From: Thalassia testudinum
Lineage: Eukaryota; Streptophyta; Magnoliopsida; Alismatales; Hydrocharitaceae
Assembly: GCA_037157565.1 (NCBI GenBank)
Contig: JAZHRO010000039.1
Span: forward strand, 44,144,001 to 44,208,000
Direction: 5' to 3'
DNA: 64,000 nucleotides
Shown here: positions 33,640-46,031 of the stretch, in pieces
How the letters are laid out: the number at the start of each line of letters is the position of its first letter
How positions within the stretch are numbered: the first letter of the stretch is position 1
Notes under the pieces: generated by a model
What the model was told of the DNA's origin: nothing
The model's input: only the letters and a program-made list of their open reading frames with translations
The model's database searches: none
Position numbers and translations under genes: made by a program

Positions 33640-34960
33640 CACACACATACCAGTACACAGCACTCACACACAAAACTCTCTCAACACTTAGTCGAATTCC
33701 TTAGGACCTCTCTCTCTTACACTACACTAGTGTACTGTTTACTTTATTAAAAATTTGATTTATTAGTGGGCGAATCGGATTTTTCATAGGATACACAGCA
33801 CCCCATAGGGTGGAACCAAACCACTATTAGATCCAGTTCTACTTTCATTAGTGTGTATTTTATCTAATAAAATCCAAGCCCAATAATAGGCCCACTACAA
33901 TGCAAGCTCTCGGCCCATGCACTGTACACATATGTTCATATATCATGCTCGTAATCATGCTCAGAGAGAGAAAAGGATTAATGGGCCAATGGTGCATCGA
34001 GAGCTGATGACTAAAGCGCTTGGCTACCAAATTCCTTTTATACAGCATTGCTTGCTTCGTGCTACATGATGTGGCACCATTCGCCAGCGCTTAATTGGTG
34101 CTGAGATGTGTGCTACACAGTTCCAATTGCGTGATTTTGGCCCTCGATTCGAGGGCCATAATTAAATCCAATTTTCAATTATTTATATTTTTGGAAAGCC
34201 CTAATATAGGCCTACATGATTATATAATTTATTTATAAAATTAAGTTACTTGAATATATATTAAAATTAGTTAAAGTTAGGGATCTGTACACGTTAATTT
34301 TAGGATTAATTTTTTAATTAACTATAAATTAATAACTTAATCATAAAATTGACTTTGTACAAAGTTAATTTATATATTAAAGTATTTATTAGTCATTTTT
34401 AATTTATTTTAGAGTCTTTATTTTAATTTATTTACATTTAAATACACATTTTAAATAGTTATATACATATTTACATTATAAATACTATAATATAATACAA
34501 ATACGGTATAAATAGGTTGAAAATATTTAAAATAATATTATACAAGTATACATGATAAATTACTTTAGTGTTAGCTTAATTTACTAATTTATTTTATTTT
34601 AAGTTAGTAATTTACCTAATTAAATTAACAACTTAATTACCTACAATAATTACATAATTAAATAAATATATTGGTATCATATAGTATATAATACTTAGTT
34701 AAATACATATGTACAGTATTAATTATGGTTATAGACATATACATAGATTTTTATAATTACTTAGGATAATATACATTTAAGTTAATATAAATTAATATGT
34801 AATCATACAATAAAGTTATATATATAATAAATCAACTTAAATACTTAATTTAATATATATAATACATTTATCAGTTATTAGTATACATTATTTACATAAT
34901 TTACAACATATACATTTGCTTAGTATTAACTCCTATTTACAAGTATAAATATACTATAGA
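33000..34960. other. AT-rich non-coding DNA
   Basis: Very AT-rich sequence with repeated 'ttaatta' and 'atatata' phrases and no recognisable coding sequence. Contains one long AT microsatellite. Confidence 0.6.
33567..33650. repeat. (AT)n microsatellite passing into (AC)n
   Basis: About 65 bp of uninterrupted AT repeats followed by TACACATACACACACATA. The open frame across it is an artefact. Confidence 0.95.
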
Positions 34961-36507
34961 GTATTTTTCGGTATTCTCTGATTTTTATGAGTTTTATATA
35001 TATAATAGAGGTAGGGGATGAGAGAGAGGGTGAGATGAGAGAGGAATAGTTTCTTTTTGGCATTTTTTTCTTTGATTTTTTTATTAAAATCCAAAATAGA
35101 TCGAATTGTCGGTTGATATATTCTACGAAGCAGGGGTTTCAGAATACTTTGAAATTTGGCATACACCTAGAAAAATATCTTATCTTACTCAAAACAGTTT
35201 TATTTTATTTTTTAATTTTTTTTATGAATTTTTTTTATTTACAAAGTTAATCCAATTTAGTTCTTGAGTAAGTATTTTGAAATGAACCTAAGACATTAAA
35301 ATGGATTCTAAGGGGTTGAACAACTAGTTAAGCATTCAAAGACATTCAGTACATATCAAGAAAGATGTATAAGCATTTAAAGTTGATTTTCAACTCAATT
35401 TCATTTAGATTTACATATAAAATAGTTAAATCATTCAAAAATAGCTAACAATGGATTTCAAAAACAACTTACAAGCAATTTAAATTGAATTTAAATCTAT
35501 TTCAAATACATGAATGCTTGTTCATACTGTTCTACACTATACACAAATCAGCTTCATGAATTTCTCAAAATCTAAACTCAATCCTCATTCATCAGTCTAT
35601 CTGCTGTCACTTCTCAACAGTCAAGAGCTATTGTTTCCAGCAAAGATCAGCAACTGATGTTGCTGGGAATTAGATCAAATGTTCAGCAACAAGAATCTAT
35701 GCCATTTCAGCAGCCTTCCAAAACTACCAATCCAAAAATTCTCACATTAAGCTACTAGAGCAGCTCAATCAAAGACTGATCTGCAGGTTTATGGCTCAAA
35801 TTTAGTAGCTAGTGTTGCTGCTACATTTACTACCCAAATCCATGCTTGAAACCCAAAAGATCTTCATGTTGAAATCATCATACACATCGATCAAAAGGTT
35901 AGAAACTCATCTCAGAACAGATCTCAAATCAAAACCCAATGAAGACCTTCTTGACTCTTCTACAAAACCATTGATAGCTTTAATAGAAGAAGATTAAAAG
36001 GGATATCTAAATTCACTCAAAGTGACTTCCAAACCTTCATTAAAATATGCCAACTCTCAATTAAAACATTGATCAACAAATAAAATATGTTCAAATTCTG
36101 ATCAAATGTTATCCATCTGGAATTCTTTTAATTTGAGCTTGCCAAGATGATTTAATCATCTAGGATACGTGCACACCATTGATTGGTGTTTAGGTATCCA
36201 ATTCAATGCTAATAATCTTATTATGTCATTGTTTAAACCTCAAATCAATGTAACTGACTTTCATAGGTCTAAACTACCCAAAAATAATATCATCTCTGAA
36301 AATTGGGTATGAACATAATGCACATTCAAATTCCAACCAAAATAGTTCACACCCATTAAAATCAGAATGATTTCAATAATATAAACTCAATTTGGTCAAT
36401 TGAAACAATTAAAAACCAGATTTCTCAAACAATTCATCAATCATCTCATTAAATCAAACAAGGTTCAAACGATCAAGTTAAGCATAATTCAACTCAAGGG
36501 AGGGTGA
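34960..36507. other. No gene recognised
   Basis: AT-rich, with short unrecognised frames only. The last bases (CAAGGGAGGGTGAT, 36495-36508) look like a polypurine tract before an LTR-like start, so part of this could be the internal region of a degraded LTR element. Confidence 0.35.
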
Positions 36508-37200
36508 TTGTGGTCTAATGTCATGAATGGAATCACCCTCCAATGGATTTGGAGATCAATTAGATCTGAATGCTATGGAGCACATGAAATTTGGATCACA
36601 ATCGACCGTTGGATCAAGAGCAAGGAAGATCAACGGTGGTTGTGCTTTGAGTTCTTTGTGTGTGAACAGTGCGTCATTGCATCAGGTGTGTTTGGCAATT
36701 TTCACAAAAGCCCACAAAAGGTGAAACAGTAGAACATTTATGAAAGAACCCGTTAATGAGTGGAAAGATGGCAGCGCGGTCCTTGAAGCTTACAAACGAG
36801 TCCTTGGCGGCTTTTCAAATAAGTCCTTGGGTGTTTAAATGTGAATAAATGTAAATGGAGTGAGGACCTATATGAAAAATCATTAATGCAGGGTCCCAAT
36901 GATATCCAAATGCAATGAATTTTTTATTGAAGCCTAATCGAACATTTAATAACATAATTTCACTTTTAATTTGAACTTTTGAATCCAAAGATGTGTTCAA
37001 TTTTGCACTGGAACATTATTTGCATTTATTAATAGAATATCTCATTTTGTGACTTAATTATACGTTTTTAACATGAATTAGATGTTTTAGGTAATTTCTC
37101 TTAATTCTCACACTTAACCTATTTATTATGTTAATTAGATAGTGTTTAACCTAATTTCTAGCTTAACTTGAACATTTTAGGTATGATGAGTCACACCTCA
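36508..37200 (+). repeat. LTR-like dispersed repeat, copy C
   Basis: Begins TGTGGTCTAATG after a purine-rich stretch. From about 36600 to 37190 it follows copy A (23700-24410) phrase by phrase, including 'gatcaacggt', repeated 'gtcctt' motifs and 'tctcacacttaacc', ending at 'tatgatgagt'. Likely LTR of a degraded or non-autonomous element. Confidence 0.5.
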
Positions 37201-38545
37201 TCAGTGACCTAGAACGACTACAAGTAGGAGTTACTAACAACAACCATTGTAGCCCGTCGAGTTGAGTAGAAAAGCCTTCTTAGCACATGGTTTGGAAATT
37301 AAAAGAAATAGAGGGGAAAAGGACAAAGTTAGACATAAGGGAAAAGGATAGGTAAATCACATCTAATGGGGAATGCACACTTCGCAAGACATCCAATTCA
37401 GTGGGTTCTTATTTCCCTTGCACTCTTGTTATACCCTACTGAGACTTTTGGCTCATACTACGTTGTTGACAAATTTTTCAGGACAGGAGGTCACGTCATC
37501 CTATCTATCACATGACTTGCCTATGCTCGCAGGCAATGCGCCAGCAGGTTCTACCATTGGTTCTACGCACGTGGCTCACCAAAGAGCTCCAGTAGATGTT
37601 GACCTACGAGTGTTGGAGTGGTAGGCAGGTAGAAAAAATGGGGAACTAGTTAGTTTGTGTTTTATCTTTCTTTTGTAAAAAGCTATGTAAAAATATGATG
37701 TAAAATTTTGGAGGAATTTTCATATTTAATAAACGCTCTAGCTTATGGTGTTGCTTTGCTATTTTTCTTTTGTTTGCATTCACTGTTACGGTAGGGTTAG
37801 CTCTCAAATGTTTGTAATTATTATTTTTATTTTTCTAGTAGTATGGATGTGTGAGTGTGGGGTGTACTCACCTTTTTATAGTTCCATTTTTATGCAAGCC
37901 ATTTTCACAAGCACAGGAATTTGGAAAAAAATGTTATAAAATAGGAGAAGATCTGTCGGATTTTTGATAGAATTTAATCCCTTAGCTATTTAATCTTCCC
38001 TTGATCTTGTCATCATGCCATTTTGCAAACGGTGTGATTAGATATCCTAAGAGATGATAAGCTGTGGCCACGTAGCTACGACGTCAATCTCAAGGGACCA
38101 TCGTTGTAGGGCATGACAAATGGAAAGCCCTCTAAAGCAACTACTTAGCAAACCTACTCTTTAAGTGGATCCATAAAGCACAATGATAGGGCAAAAATCC
38201 GATCGAAGAAACCAACATAGGTAAGATTGATTAGAATGGTGTCCCACCTATGTCTCTTTTATCACATCACAAATTTTGTAGAAATTTTTTCTATTTATTG
38301 CTAATTCTCAAACAATTTTAGTATTTTATTTTGTATTTTTCCTATTTAGTAGAAAGTAAGAAATAATTTAATTTTATTACGTTTTTGAATTGTAGGATAG
38401 CATTTGGTGGCGGGAGGGTTCCTTGAGCATTCCAAGATCGAAGTGTCTAGAAGAAATTTCACGTAAAAACATTAAGAAAAGGAGAAGAGGGCAATAAAAG
38501 AAAAAACAAGAGCAAAAAAAAAGGAAAAACCATCACTCGCTGGTC
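37200..38545. other. No gene recognised; possible R/U5-like sequence
   Basis: Contains AATAAA-like signals near 37730 in a T-rich setting, which could be the end of the LTR-like unit starting at 36508. The 83-codon frame at 37373-37624 is unrecognised. Otherwise AT-rich. Confidence 0.3.
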
Positions 38546-38574
38546 AACTCGCTAAATGAGGAGTTTAGCGCACC
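38546..38574. repeat. Target-site duplication (left), retroposon copy 2
   Basis: 29-bp sequence starting AACTCGCTAAAT, matching 39442-39470 at 26 of 29 positions. Confidence 0.75.
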
Positions 38575-39441
38575 ACAGGCACTCCCTCCCTCCCTCGGTT
38601 CCTTCTATCTCTCGCAAAGACCTTGCAGCGTCCGTACGGGGCTTCAATCAGCCGCGCGAGAGACCTTGCAGAGTCTGTATGGGGCTCCGATCAGCTGCTT
38701 GGGGCTAATCGGAGCCCCCCTTCCCATCGGCTCTTCCTCTTCTCCCTCTAGAACCTCCCATCGATGACAAGATCAACATGCATGGAGAGTCGTGGTCGGA
38801 CGCGGGCATGGCAACGACATACGTAGCGGTGGGTCGATCGACATAAGAGGAGGATTGCCCGTTTTGTGCATGAGGCGGTGCCCGGTGACGGCGTTGCCGT
38901 AAGTCTGGTCCTTGCGCGCGTTGGTGTGCGGCAAGGGCCTCACTGTGGAGTTGGTGACGTCGTGCGATGACATTGGACTAGGCCCTCGTTGGTATTCACG
39001 TTGCTTGTTCGGTTGTCGTTGTGTGTTCTTGTTTGTCCTGCTTAGTGTGCAGGTCATGGTTCTGCATTACTTGTTTCTTATTTGTTGATTGATAGTTTTG
39101 TTCCTTTCTTTTTCTTTTTTAGTGTTTGTTCCGTTGGAACCACGTGTGACCCCGTACAATTTACGGTGGGAATTTCTGACAAGAGTCAGCATTCGATTTA
39201 TTCGATCTCTTGCCGTTCTACGACATGGGGTCGTTCTTCGAGAGATCGTACGGTTCCCAATCTCGAAACGTTTCTTTTTCTTTATCCTTTGTTTCTTGTC
39301 TTACTTTTGTGTTTTGGTGTTCTCCAGTTCTACGAGGTATTTTTCTTCCACTTTTGAGGATTAGGTGTTTATATCTTATCCTCGTATCCCTGGTATCGGG
39401 TTCTTCCTTTTTTTTAATGAAAATTAATTTAAAAAAAAAAA
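38575..39441 (+). mobile_element. Poly(A) non-LTR retroposon, copy 2
   Basis: An 867-bp unit ending in a run of A and flanked by an imperfect 29-bp target duplication. Its last ~350 bp follow copy 1 (28339-29292): the 'gtgtgac' block, 'cgatct' block, 'cgtttctttttcttt', 'cctttgtttctt' and the T-rich end with 'taatgaaaa'. The 5' parts share GGGGCTCCGATC-type motifs but have diverged. A more diverged duplication and body than copy 1 suggest an older insertion. Confidence 0.7.
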
Positions 39442-39470
39442 AACTCGCTAAATAGGGAGTTTACCGCACC

Positions 39471-40547
39471 TCATGCACCACAGGCGCGCGAAGCGTCCGT
39501 GCGCCGATCAATGCCGTAAGTGCGCCGGTCAATGCCTTAAGCGTGCCCTACGCAGGAGACGAAGGGAACACCCCACGTGGGTTGATAGCTAGTGGAGAGG
39601 ATTGGGTAGGCCCCCATGTGGGCCTGAGGCATTGGAAGAAGGCCCCATGCAACCCAACAACGACGAAGAAAGGCTGAAACGGGCCGCCTGGACCATAAGG
39701 TGTGGGAACTATGAAGGAGAAAATTACTATTTCTACTTGGATTTGGAGTATTTTACCAAAACTTGCCATATTATTTGTGCATGAAATTGAGACAAATCCT
39801 AATGGTGTTTGGACCCAAGGGAGACCTTCTCTCTTTACAAATAGCTCCCAAATCCCCATGGTTCATTCATTCAATTCTTATCCCTCATTCTTCTTATTCC
39901 TCCCGCTCTCCTTCTCTCTCCCCGTCTCCTAAGCGTGGGGTCATTCTAACGAAACTCCACCTCTCTGCCACTGTAGCCATCTTTCGTAGCTAATTTTCAC
40001 TTGTCACCATCCTTCTTAGCCAAGAGTCTCCTCTTGCCCTCTCTTCTCTCTTTCTTTATTTACTTTTTCTCTGGATGTAATTTTAAAATTATTTTGATTA
40101 ATCAAATTTTGTTAGTTATTTTCTTTTCTTTATTATAATTTAGTGCTTAATTCTACTCGTTAGAGGTATTCATGAGTCCGATATTCGTCTCATTTTCACA
40201 TTGCCCAACCCGACCTAGTATGAACCGCGAGTTGACCCAATCCATTCAAACTATCTAATGGATAGGGTACCCACCTAGGGGTACTAGGTTAACTAAGTTA
40301 GGTAGAATATTAAATTTAAAAATATAAATTATAATTCAAAGAAAATTGTAAATGTCATAACAAAAATATGAAGAATTCACTAAAAATTATTAAATAGTAA
40401 AAAACAAAAAAATATTGAAAACTATAAAATGATTAAAAAAATAAAAATTGATTGTAAAAAAGAAATAAAATGTAGAAAAAATTTTAGAAAATAAATTAAA
40501 ATGAAAAATCATAAAAGAGAGAAAAATATATATATTTAAAAATAATA
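39471..40547. other. No gene recognised
   Basis: Left part is GC-rich and appears to continue the sequence interrupted by retroposon copy 2. It contains CT-rich leader-like DNA (39870-40060), then becomes AT-rich. A stretch near 40195-40310 with 'cccaacccgacc' and 'gggtacccacc' resembles common plant transposon-end sequence, but no boundaries can be set. Confidence 0.3.
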
Positions 40548-41320
40548 TCTATAAATACAACTAAAGGAAGGTGCTACCTCTCCTGTCATCAACATGTGTC
40601 CCTCCTCTCCCAGTACACCACGTCAATTCTTTTCATGCCCCTCCATCCATTTTTTCTTGCCTTGTGTCTCCGCCCTTCCCATCTTCCGTCCTCTGATATT
40701 CGACACGTCACCACCCCCATCCTCGTCGTTGACCCCGTCAAACACAATTACTCTCGCACCGCACTCCCTCTCTCCCAGCATTAAGCACCTTCTTCTGCCA
40801 TCTTCCCCCTTCTCATTTTTTTTTTTTTTCGTTTGATTTCTAATCACATACCTAGCACACCTCAAAATTTGATTCTCTTTTTTCGATTTTTTTTTTCTTT
40901 TAATTTCTAACCACCTACTGGAATTTATATCACAGGCACACCTCAAAATTTAATTTTTATCTTTACAATGTCTAATTTTTTTCCCTCCTTCATCTCATAA
41001 GATGAGATTCAAATCCTAGTGGCAGACATTAAAAAAATTTCAACTTTGAATTAATCATAGTTTGAAATGTAGATTGAGGCATATATGATTAGTTACTATT
41101 TATTGAAATCAAAAGATCTAAACGGTCTTAATGCAAAGGATTTAAATGTCATTAAAATATATTTGGATATTCAAATTTAAATATTTTAATTGATTGAAAG
41201 GTAATTGTTGCTAAAATACAATTAAGAATAGATTCTAGCCATTGAATTAGCTCCAATAATCCACATTATACTAGAAATACTTGAATTTCTTATAAATATC
41301 TCCAAATAACTAAGTTGGAA
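40548..41320 (+). other. Helitron-like 5' end candidate 1 and following DNA
   Basis: TCTATAAATACAACTAAAGG followed by AAGGTGCTACCTCTCC resembles plant Helitron 5' termini (TC start, 'TATTAAAGGAAGG'). A second, closer match lies at 41321. No matching hairpin plus CTRR 3' end was found, so this is tentative. Confidence 0.25.
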
Positions 41321-41940
41321 TCTCATTATATATATTAAAGGAAGGTTACTTCTGCCAACGTCCGACACCAATCCCCGATTCGACCCTCTCTCTCACATTC
41401 CTCTTCCCAACCCCCTCTTACCAAGCCCTCTCCCCCACCTCAATCTGCTAGGTCTCTTCCACCCTTATTTCTACTTCCACGAATAGCAGTTAACATATTC
41501 TATTAAAATAATCCATTACAATAAAAAAGCTTACAACATTATATTTACATCACATAGTTAAGATCCTCAAGTAACACAATTTTATTTCACTTTGACAATA
41601 CATTTTCCTTCTATCGCAACACAACTTAGACTTGAATTATCCATTTCCATGTAAGGATACTTTTAACAACTTTCACCTTCCCCTTACCTTCCTCTTCCCA
41701 ACTGCCTCTTAGACATTCCTCTCCCTCACCTCAATCCGCTAAGCCTCTCCCACCTTTATTTCTATTTCCTTGAATAATAGATAAGTATACTCTATTACAA
41801 TAATCCATGGCAATGATAAAGCCTATGACATTATATTTACATCCGAAACATAATTTTATTTCACTTTGACAGTACATTTAACTTCTGTTGTAATAAAATT
41901 TAGATTTGGATTGTACATTTTCTTGTAACGAAATTGCTTG
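41321..41940 (+). repeat. Helitron-like 5' end candidate 2 and ~290-bp direct repeat
   Basis: TCTCATTATATATATTAAAG at 41321 is very like plant Helitron 5' ends. It is followed by two diverged direct repeats (about 41387-41665 and 41678-41945), each running from a CT-rich block ('attcctcttcccaac', 'ctcccccacctcaatc' type) through 'tctattacaataatccat' and 'ttatttcactttgaca'. Confidence 0.4.
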
Positions 41941-41945
41941 GATAT

Positions 41946-42501
41946 ATAATTTTTAATGATGAATTGATAGGGATTGTGCAAAAACTCTATCATTTACCAA
42001 TGCTTAAATTACAATTGACTATAGTAGAAAATAAGATTTACATGCGGTGGATAGTTGATTGAAGATGTATGCAACAAGAGACGAAACAAAAAATTTAGGT
42101 TGGAGGATACCAAGTCAAGAGAGATTACACATATTATTATTAATCATCAAATACAGTGTAAATAAAAGTTGTATTATACATTAAATTTTATTAGAGAGAA
42201 CCTTTTGGATATTTAGTCAAATCATATATTATAGTTAGATATTTGAAAATTTCACAAACTCCCGCAATGCAGTATGAGCACTATCACTAGTTTGTAATAA
42301 CAACATACTGCATAAGTTACCCTAATCAACAAGCACCTCATAGGCTAACACAAAGAGAGGATCCCAAGATGTGAGTGCTGTGAAAATCCCCCCACCCCTC
42401 CAACCCCTCAAAATTATACAAGTAGAGCAACACATCCTCCCCTCTCTAAGCTTAACCCTTCTCACACTCCACACCACTCTCCAATTCCTCTTGATCGCAC
42501 G
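41946..42501 (+). other. Non-coding DNA and 5'-leader-like sequence before the HD-Zip fragment
   Basis: AT-rich, turning CT-rich from 42380 to 42490. The CT-rich end could be the 5' untranslated part of the captured gene fragment that follows. No other feature seen. Confidence 0.35.
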
Positions 42502-42857
42502 ATGGACATTTTAGGGCTCTCTCTAACCCTCGCACATGTGTCCTCCCACCACCGGTCAGTGAGCACCCCCTTGGGTGACCTCTTCCCATTGGTGCTATCA
42601 GATCCCTCAGCCTGGAGGGTCATTGACGTGAACCGTGCATTGTTAGCTCTGCAAAGCTAGTGGAGGAGGTTGGTATGTTGTTAGAGTCGAATAGCATGGT
42701 GTCGAGCATGAGCATTGGGAAGAGGGGGCAGGTGGCAGCAGTCGAGAGCGAGAGCGAACACATCGACGACACAGCCGCATGCTTTGATGATGACACCACC
42801 ACTAAGGAGGGGTCAAGGAAGAAGCTGAGGTTCTCTAACTCCAAGGACCAATCCGCT
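42502..42857 (+). pseudogene. HD-Zip class II transcription factor, N-terminal fragment
   Basis: The ATG at 42502 opens a frame beginning MDILGLSLTLA, the type of start seen in class II homeodomain-leucine zipper factors, with an IDVN motif about 40 residues on. After a frame change near 42640-42660 the reading continues as EEVGM...VSSMSIGKRG, an acidic stretch (CFDDD) and SRKKLRFSNSKDQSA, which matches the segment just before the homeodomain. It then hits TGA at 42858-42860, so homeodomain and zipper are missing. This is a broken gene fragment, possibly carried here by a transposon. I recognise the family by motif only; the donor gene is unknown. Confidence 0.62.
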
Positions 42858-42860
42858 TGA

Positions 42861-43828
42861 ATTGGATGGGTCATCAATGGGTACTTGTGGATGCCCTAAC
42901 AGGTATCCAAATGGGGCCCAGGTAAGTGCTAGGTTGGCACTCAACAAGTACCAAATCCATAATTTGTAAATAGGCACCCAACCCAAAAACCATGGGTTGG
43001 GTTGGGTACTTGATATTACTAGGTTAAATGAATGACTCTACCACTTGTCCAAGTCAATTAATTAATTTCTCAATTTTCATGTAATTTTCATTTTGTTAGT
43101 TTAAGATGTCTCTAGATTTAAGATTAGTTTCTATTTCTTATTGTAAAATCCCACAAGTCAAAAAAAATTAGTTTAACTTAGCAATTAGTAATTTAGATAA
43201 TTTTACTTCCTAAAGGACGACTTAAACTCACGCTATACCTATTCCCATATATTTTTGAGAGTTTGAATTTTTTATTAATGATCAAATTTTGCCCACAACA
43301 CTCCTTGTCATCTTTAGATTTTCACAACCAATTTTTGGTATCGTTAGGTAAGGGATCTAGATTACTCTTTACTCTTACTTATGCATATAATTACTATGCA
43401 TTTAGTTTACATATTAGCTCACTAATTATTTTATTTTACTTGTTTTTAGGTACACCTTCACATACGAGATCAATGGTGATAGGTGGACTTCGATGGGTGT
43501 GCCCAGAGACTCTCCATCTCGACATCTCATTTAGGAGTAGTTTAGAGTTTTTTTTTCTACTATTGTGGTGAGAGAGTTTTTATTTCCTATTTTCTGATGG
43601 TTGTACCTAGACCCTAGACTCTCTATCCTTCTCTCTCCCTCATTTTTGTGGTTAGTGGATCATCAGTCCATCACTTATTTGCCTTAGCTTCTCACTCTAC
43701 CATCTTCATTCTCTCTCATCTCCCTTCACCCATCTTCTCATCCTTGTCTTTCAATTTTATGTGCCGCAATGTTGTCCTATTTCATGACTTCAATTCCTAT
43801 ACATTTTGAGCTTTGATTGCTTGATTGA
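42861..43828. other. No gene recognised
   Basis: Includes GGGTTGGGTTGGGTAC-type sequence near 42990 that recalls transposon ends. A 102-codon open frame at 43263-43571 is unrecognised and hydrophobic by composition only. Confidence 0.3.
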
Positions 43829-44748
43829 TGTAACAACTCGAGTCCCCACCCAAATAGAGGCTCGAGTCGATTCCATCAAACACCCAATATCCGGTGATCT
43901 ATTGTATATACATAGAATAAAAGAAGCATTCACAGCGCATCGCATCACATACAAGTATGGAATTTCATAAATAAGCCATAATTGAAAAGATATCATTAGA
44001 ATATTTTTAGCCATCACAAGTACGGACATAAAATGGAAAAAATTAATAAATATTGAAGAAAACTAGTGTGTATTGAGAAAACTAAACAAAGGATAATAGC
44101 ACTAAAACTAAAGCTATGACTACCAACTACGGTGCTGTATTCGGAGAGACATTCAACTACCACACTCGCAGAGTCCAGGTACACTCCTTCAGGACCTGAG
44201 TACAGAGTCTACAAAAGAAAACCGTTAGCAAACGCTGAGTAAAGTTGCAAAACAGTGGAAAAGAGGAAAGGCTGAACAAGTATAAAAAAAAAAATAACGA
44301 TGGGTATCACCCTCGGTAGTTTTAATTAGTCTTCCATTTATTCTAATGTTTACGCCTTACCACAATTCCAGCCATTTAATTATTCAAATCAATTTCCTTG
44401 GAAGACATAAGGAAATCTTGCTACGACATTATAGATGGTAGATTGCATAAGGCCCACCCCCTTGGCCGAGGGCATGACCTGCAAAGGCTTGAAAATTTCA
44501 GCTAATTGAAAACCAATTAATCTAGTGTACTCTATGATTCAAGAACCCTTGGCCCTAATGCTTGGTCCAATGTGAGGCCTTAACATTTTTGAGACAAGGG
44601 GCTTTGTGTGAGAGATGTTTTGTTGGGGGCTTCCTTGGCACTCAACTTAAGCGGTGGTGGGGTTAAGGTGTAATATTTCCATCCCATATATACAAGGAGG
44701 GTTGGCTTATGAGGGAAGCCCTTTAATCCCCATTGTGTCCATCGTAGA
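43829..44748 (+). repeat. Tekay/Del-like LTR start
   Basis: Starts TGTAACAACTCGAGTCCC and carries the phrase 'gcaaacgctgagtaaagttgca' near 44229-44250. Start and phrase both parallel the solo LTR at 8644 (TGTAACGACC..., 'gcaaaacgctgagtagagtggc'). A TATA-like CATATATACA lies near 44682. The right end is not found, and the tandem repeats that follow may belong to the same LTR. Confidence 0.5.
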
Positions 44749-46029
44749 GAGAAGATTGAGGAGAGGAGGGCACCACCACTAGCTCTCCTCCTACTCTTCC
44801 TCCTCCCTGCATGGCCCTTCCTCCTCCTTGGCTTCTCTAGTGGCCGCTCTTCTTGTTGCCGTCTCAACTGCAGTCGCAGCTACTCATGTTGCTACCTTTG
44901 GCATAGAGATAAGGGAGGAAGGAAAGGAAGCTCCACCTCCTCAAGCTTGGGGTCTGCTCAAGAACAAGGTAGGGATTGTTTTCCCTCCTCTCTACTTGTT
45001 CCTAGGTGAATTTGAATGTCTTTAGGGTAGCATTACCATTTGTATGTACATGGTTGACGTTGTGAAGGGTAGAAATGGTGGTAGTGTGATTTTTCTAGTT
45101 AAGGTACACCCTAATTTTTGATGTGGTATTTTGCTTGCCTAATGTGTTCCCCACCTGGTAGTTAACTTGTGGTTAAATTTTCATGGTAATAGGAGGTAAG
45201 GAATGGGAGTTTTTAGGTAAGAAGTGCAGGTTTGCGTAGCCTAATCAGCCATTGCAGCAGTACCTAACGTGAGGTATTAGTGACCTAATGTTAGGGAGCT
45301 TCCCATTTAAGTCATATATTAGGTGAAATCTTGGGTTCTTGGTCCTATCAACCCTATGAAGTGACCTAAACTAAACCTAAACCTAATTAAGGATAAAATG
45401 ATACCCTAATGGAGGATGAAATGGACAAATTACATAAAAACCCTCAAGGGAGGTAAAGTGTCTTATTTAAGCTCAAAGCTTTCTAAGTGAGCTAAAAATG
45501 ACCCGAAATGCCTACGAAGACGATTAAACCCTTGATGATAAATTTTGGCAACTCTATTATAAGTCTAAAAGAGGAAGACTTGGATCCTAGGGTCAAAGAT
45601 AAGACCCTCGCAATCCAGTAGATCTTTAGAGCTCCTTTTCCTGATATAAGATAAAGAGAAAAAAAAGAGAGATAGGTCCGATAGGTGAGATCTTAAGGCT
45701 AAGCACCCTTGACTTGATGAATCATGATTCACTGCTTGGGTTAAAGATCCACCTTGATGAGGTGGCTAGAGGCTACCTGTTATTCACCTCGGAACTCGAA
45801 TAGTTCCTGGGAACAGTGACGAGCCACAAGCTGTCATCGAAATAAGATACTTAGATATACCTGAATCCAACTCAGTGTAAAGGTACTTGAGCAAGAGGCT
45901 CACTAGGCACCCACATGCGTGGAAGTCGTCGGGGTACTATGACGGGTTTGGTTGAGATATCGTCCAATGGCGAACTGAGAGGGCACACTCAAAGACTACG
46001 CTCCTAGCAAGAGCATCGGTGTGCCCCGA
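44749..46029 (+). repeat. 1.28-kb tandem repeat, unit 1
   Basis: From 'gagaagattgaggagagg' to 'ggtgtgccccga'. Unit 2 (46032-47330) follows directly and is clearly homologous end to end with small indels. The small frames at 44828 and 46021 are the same sequence in the two units. It has no recognised protein. The unit boundary at 'ccccga' suggests unequal exchange or replication slippage inside a repeat. Confidence 0.8.
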
Positions 46030-46031
46030 GG

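Noticed and set aside
33358..33750. 130-codon open frame
   Set aside because: Mostly translation of the AT/AC microsatellite (Ile-Tyr repeats).
42980..43005. Telomere-like 'gggttgggttggg' repeat
   Set aside because: Unit is not the plant telomere TTTAGGG and the stretch is very short; similar phrases at 40200 and 47855 fit transposon ends better.
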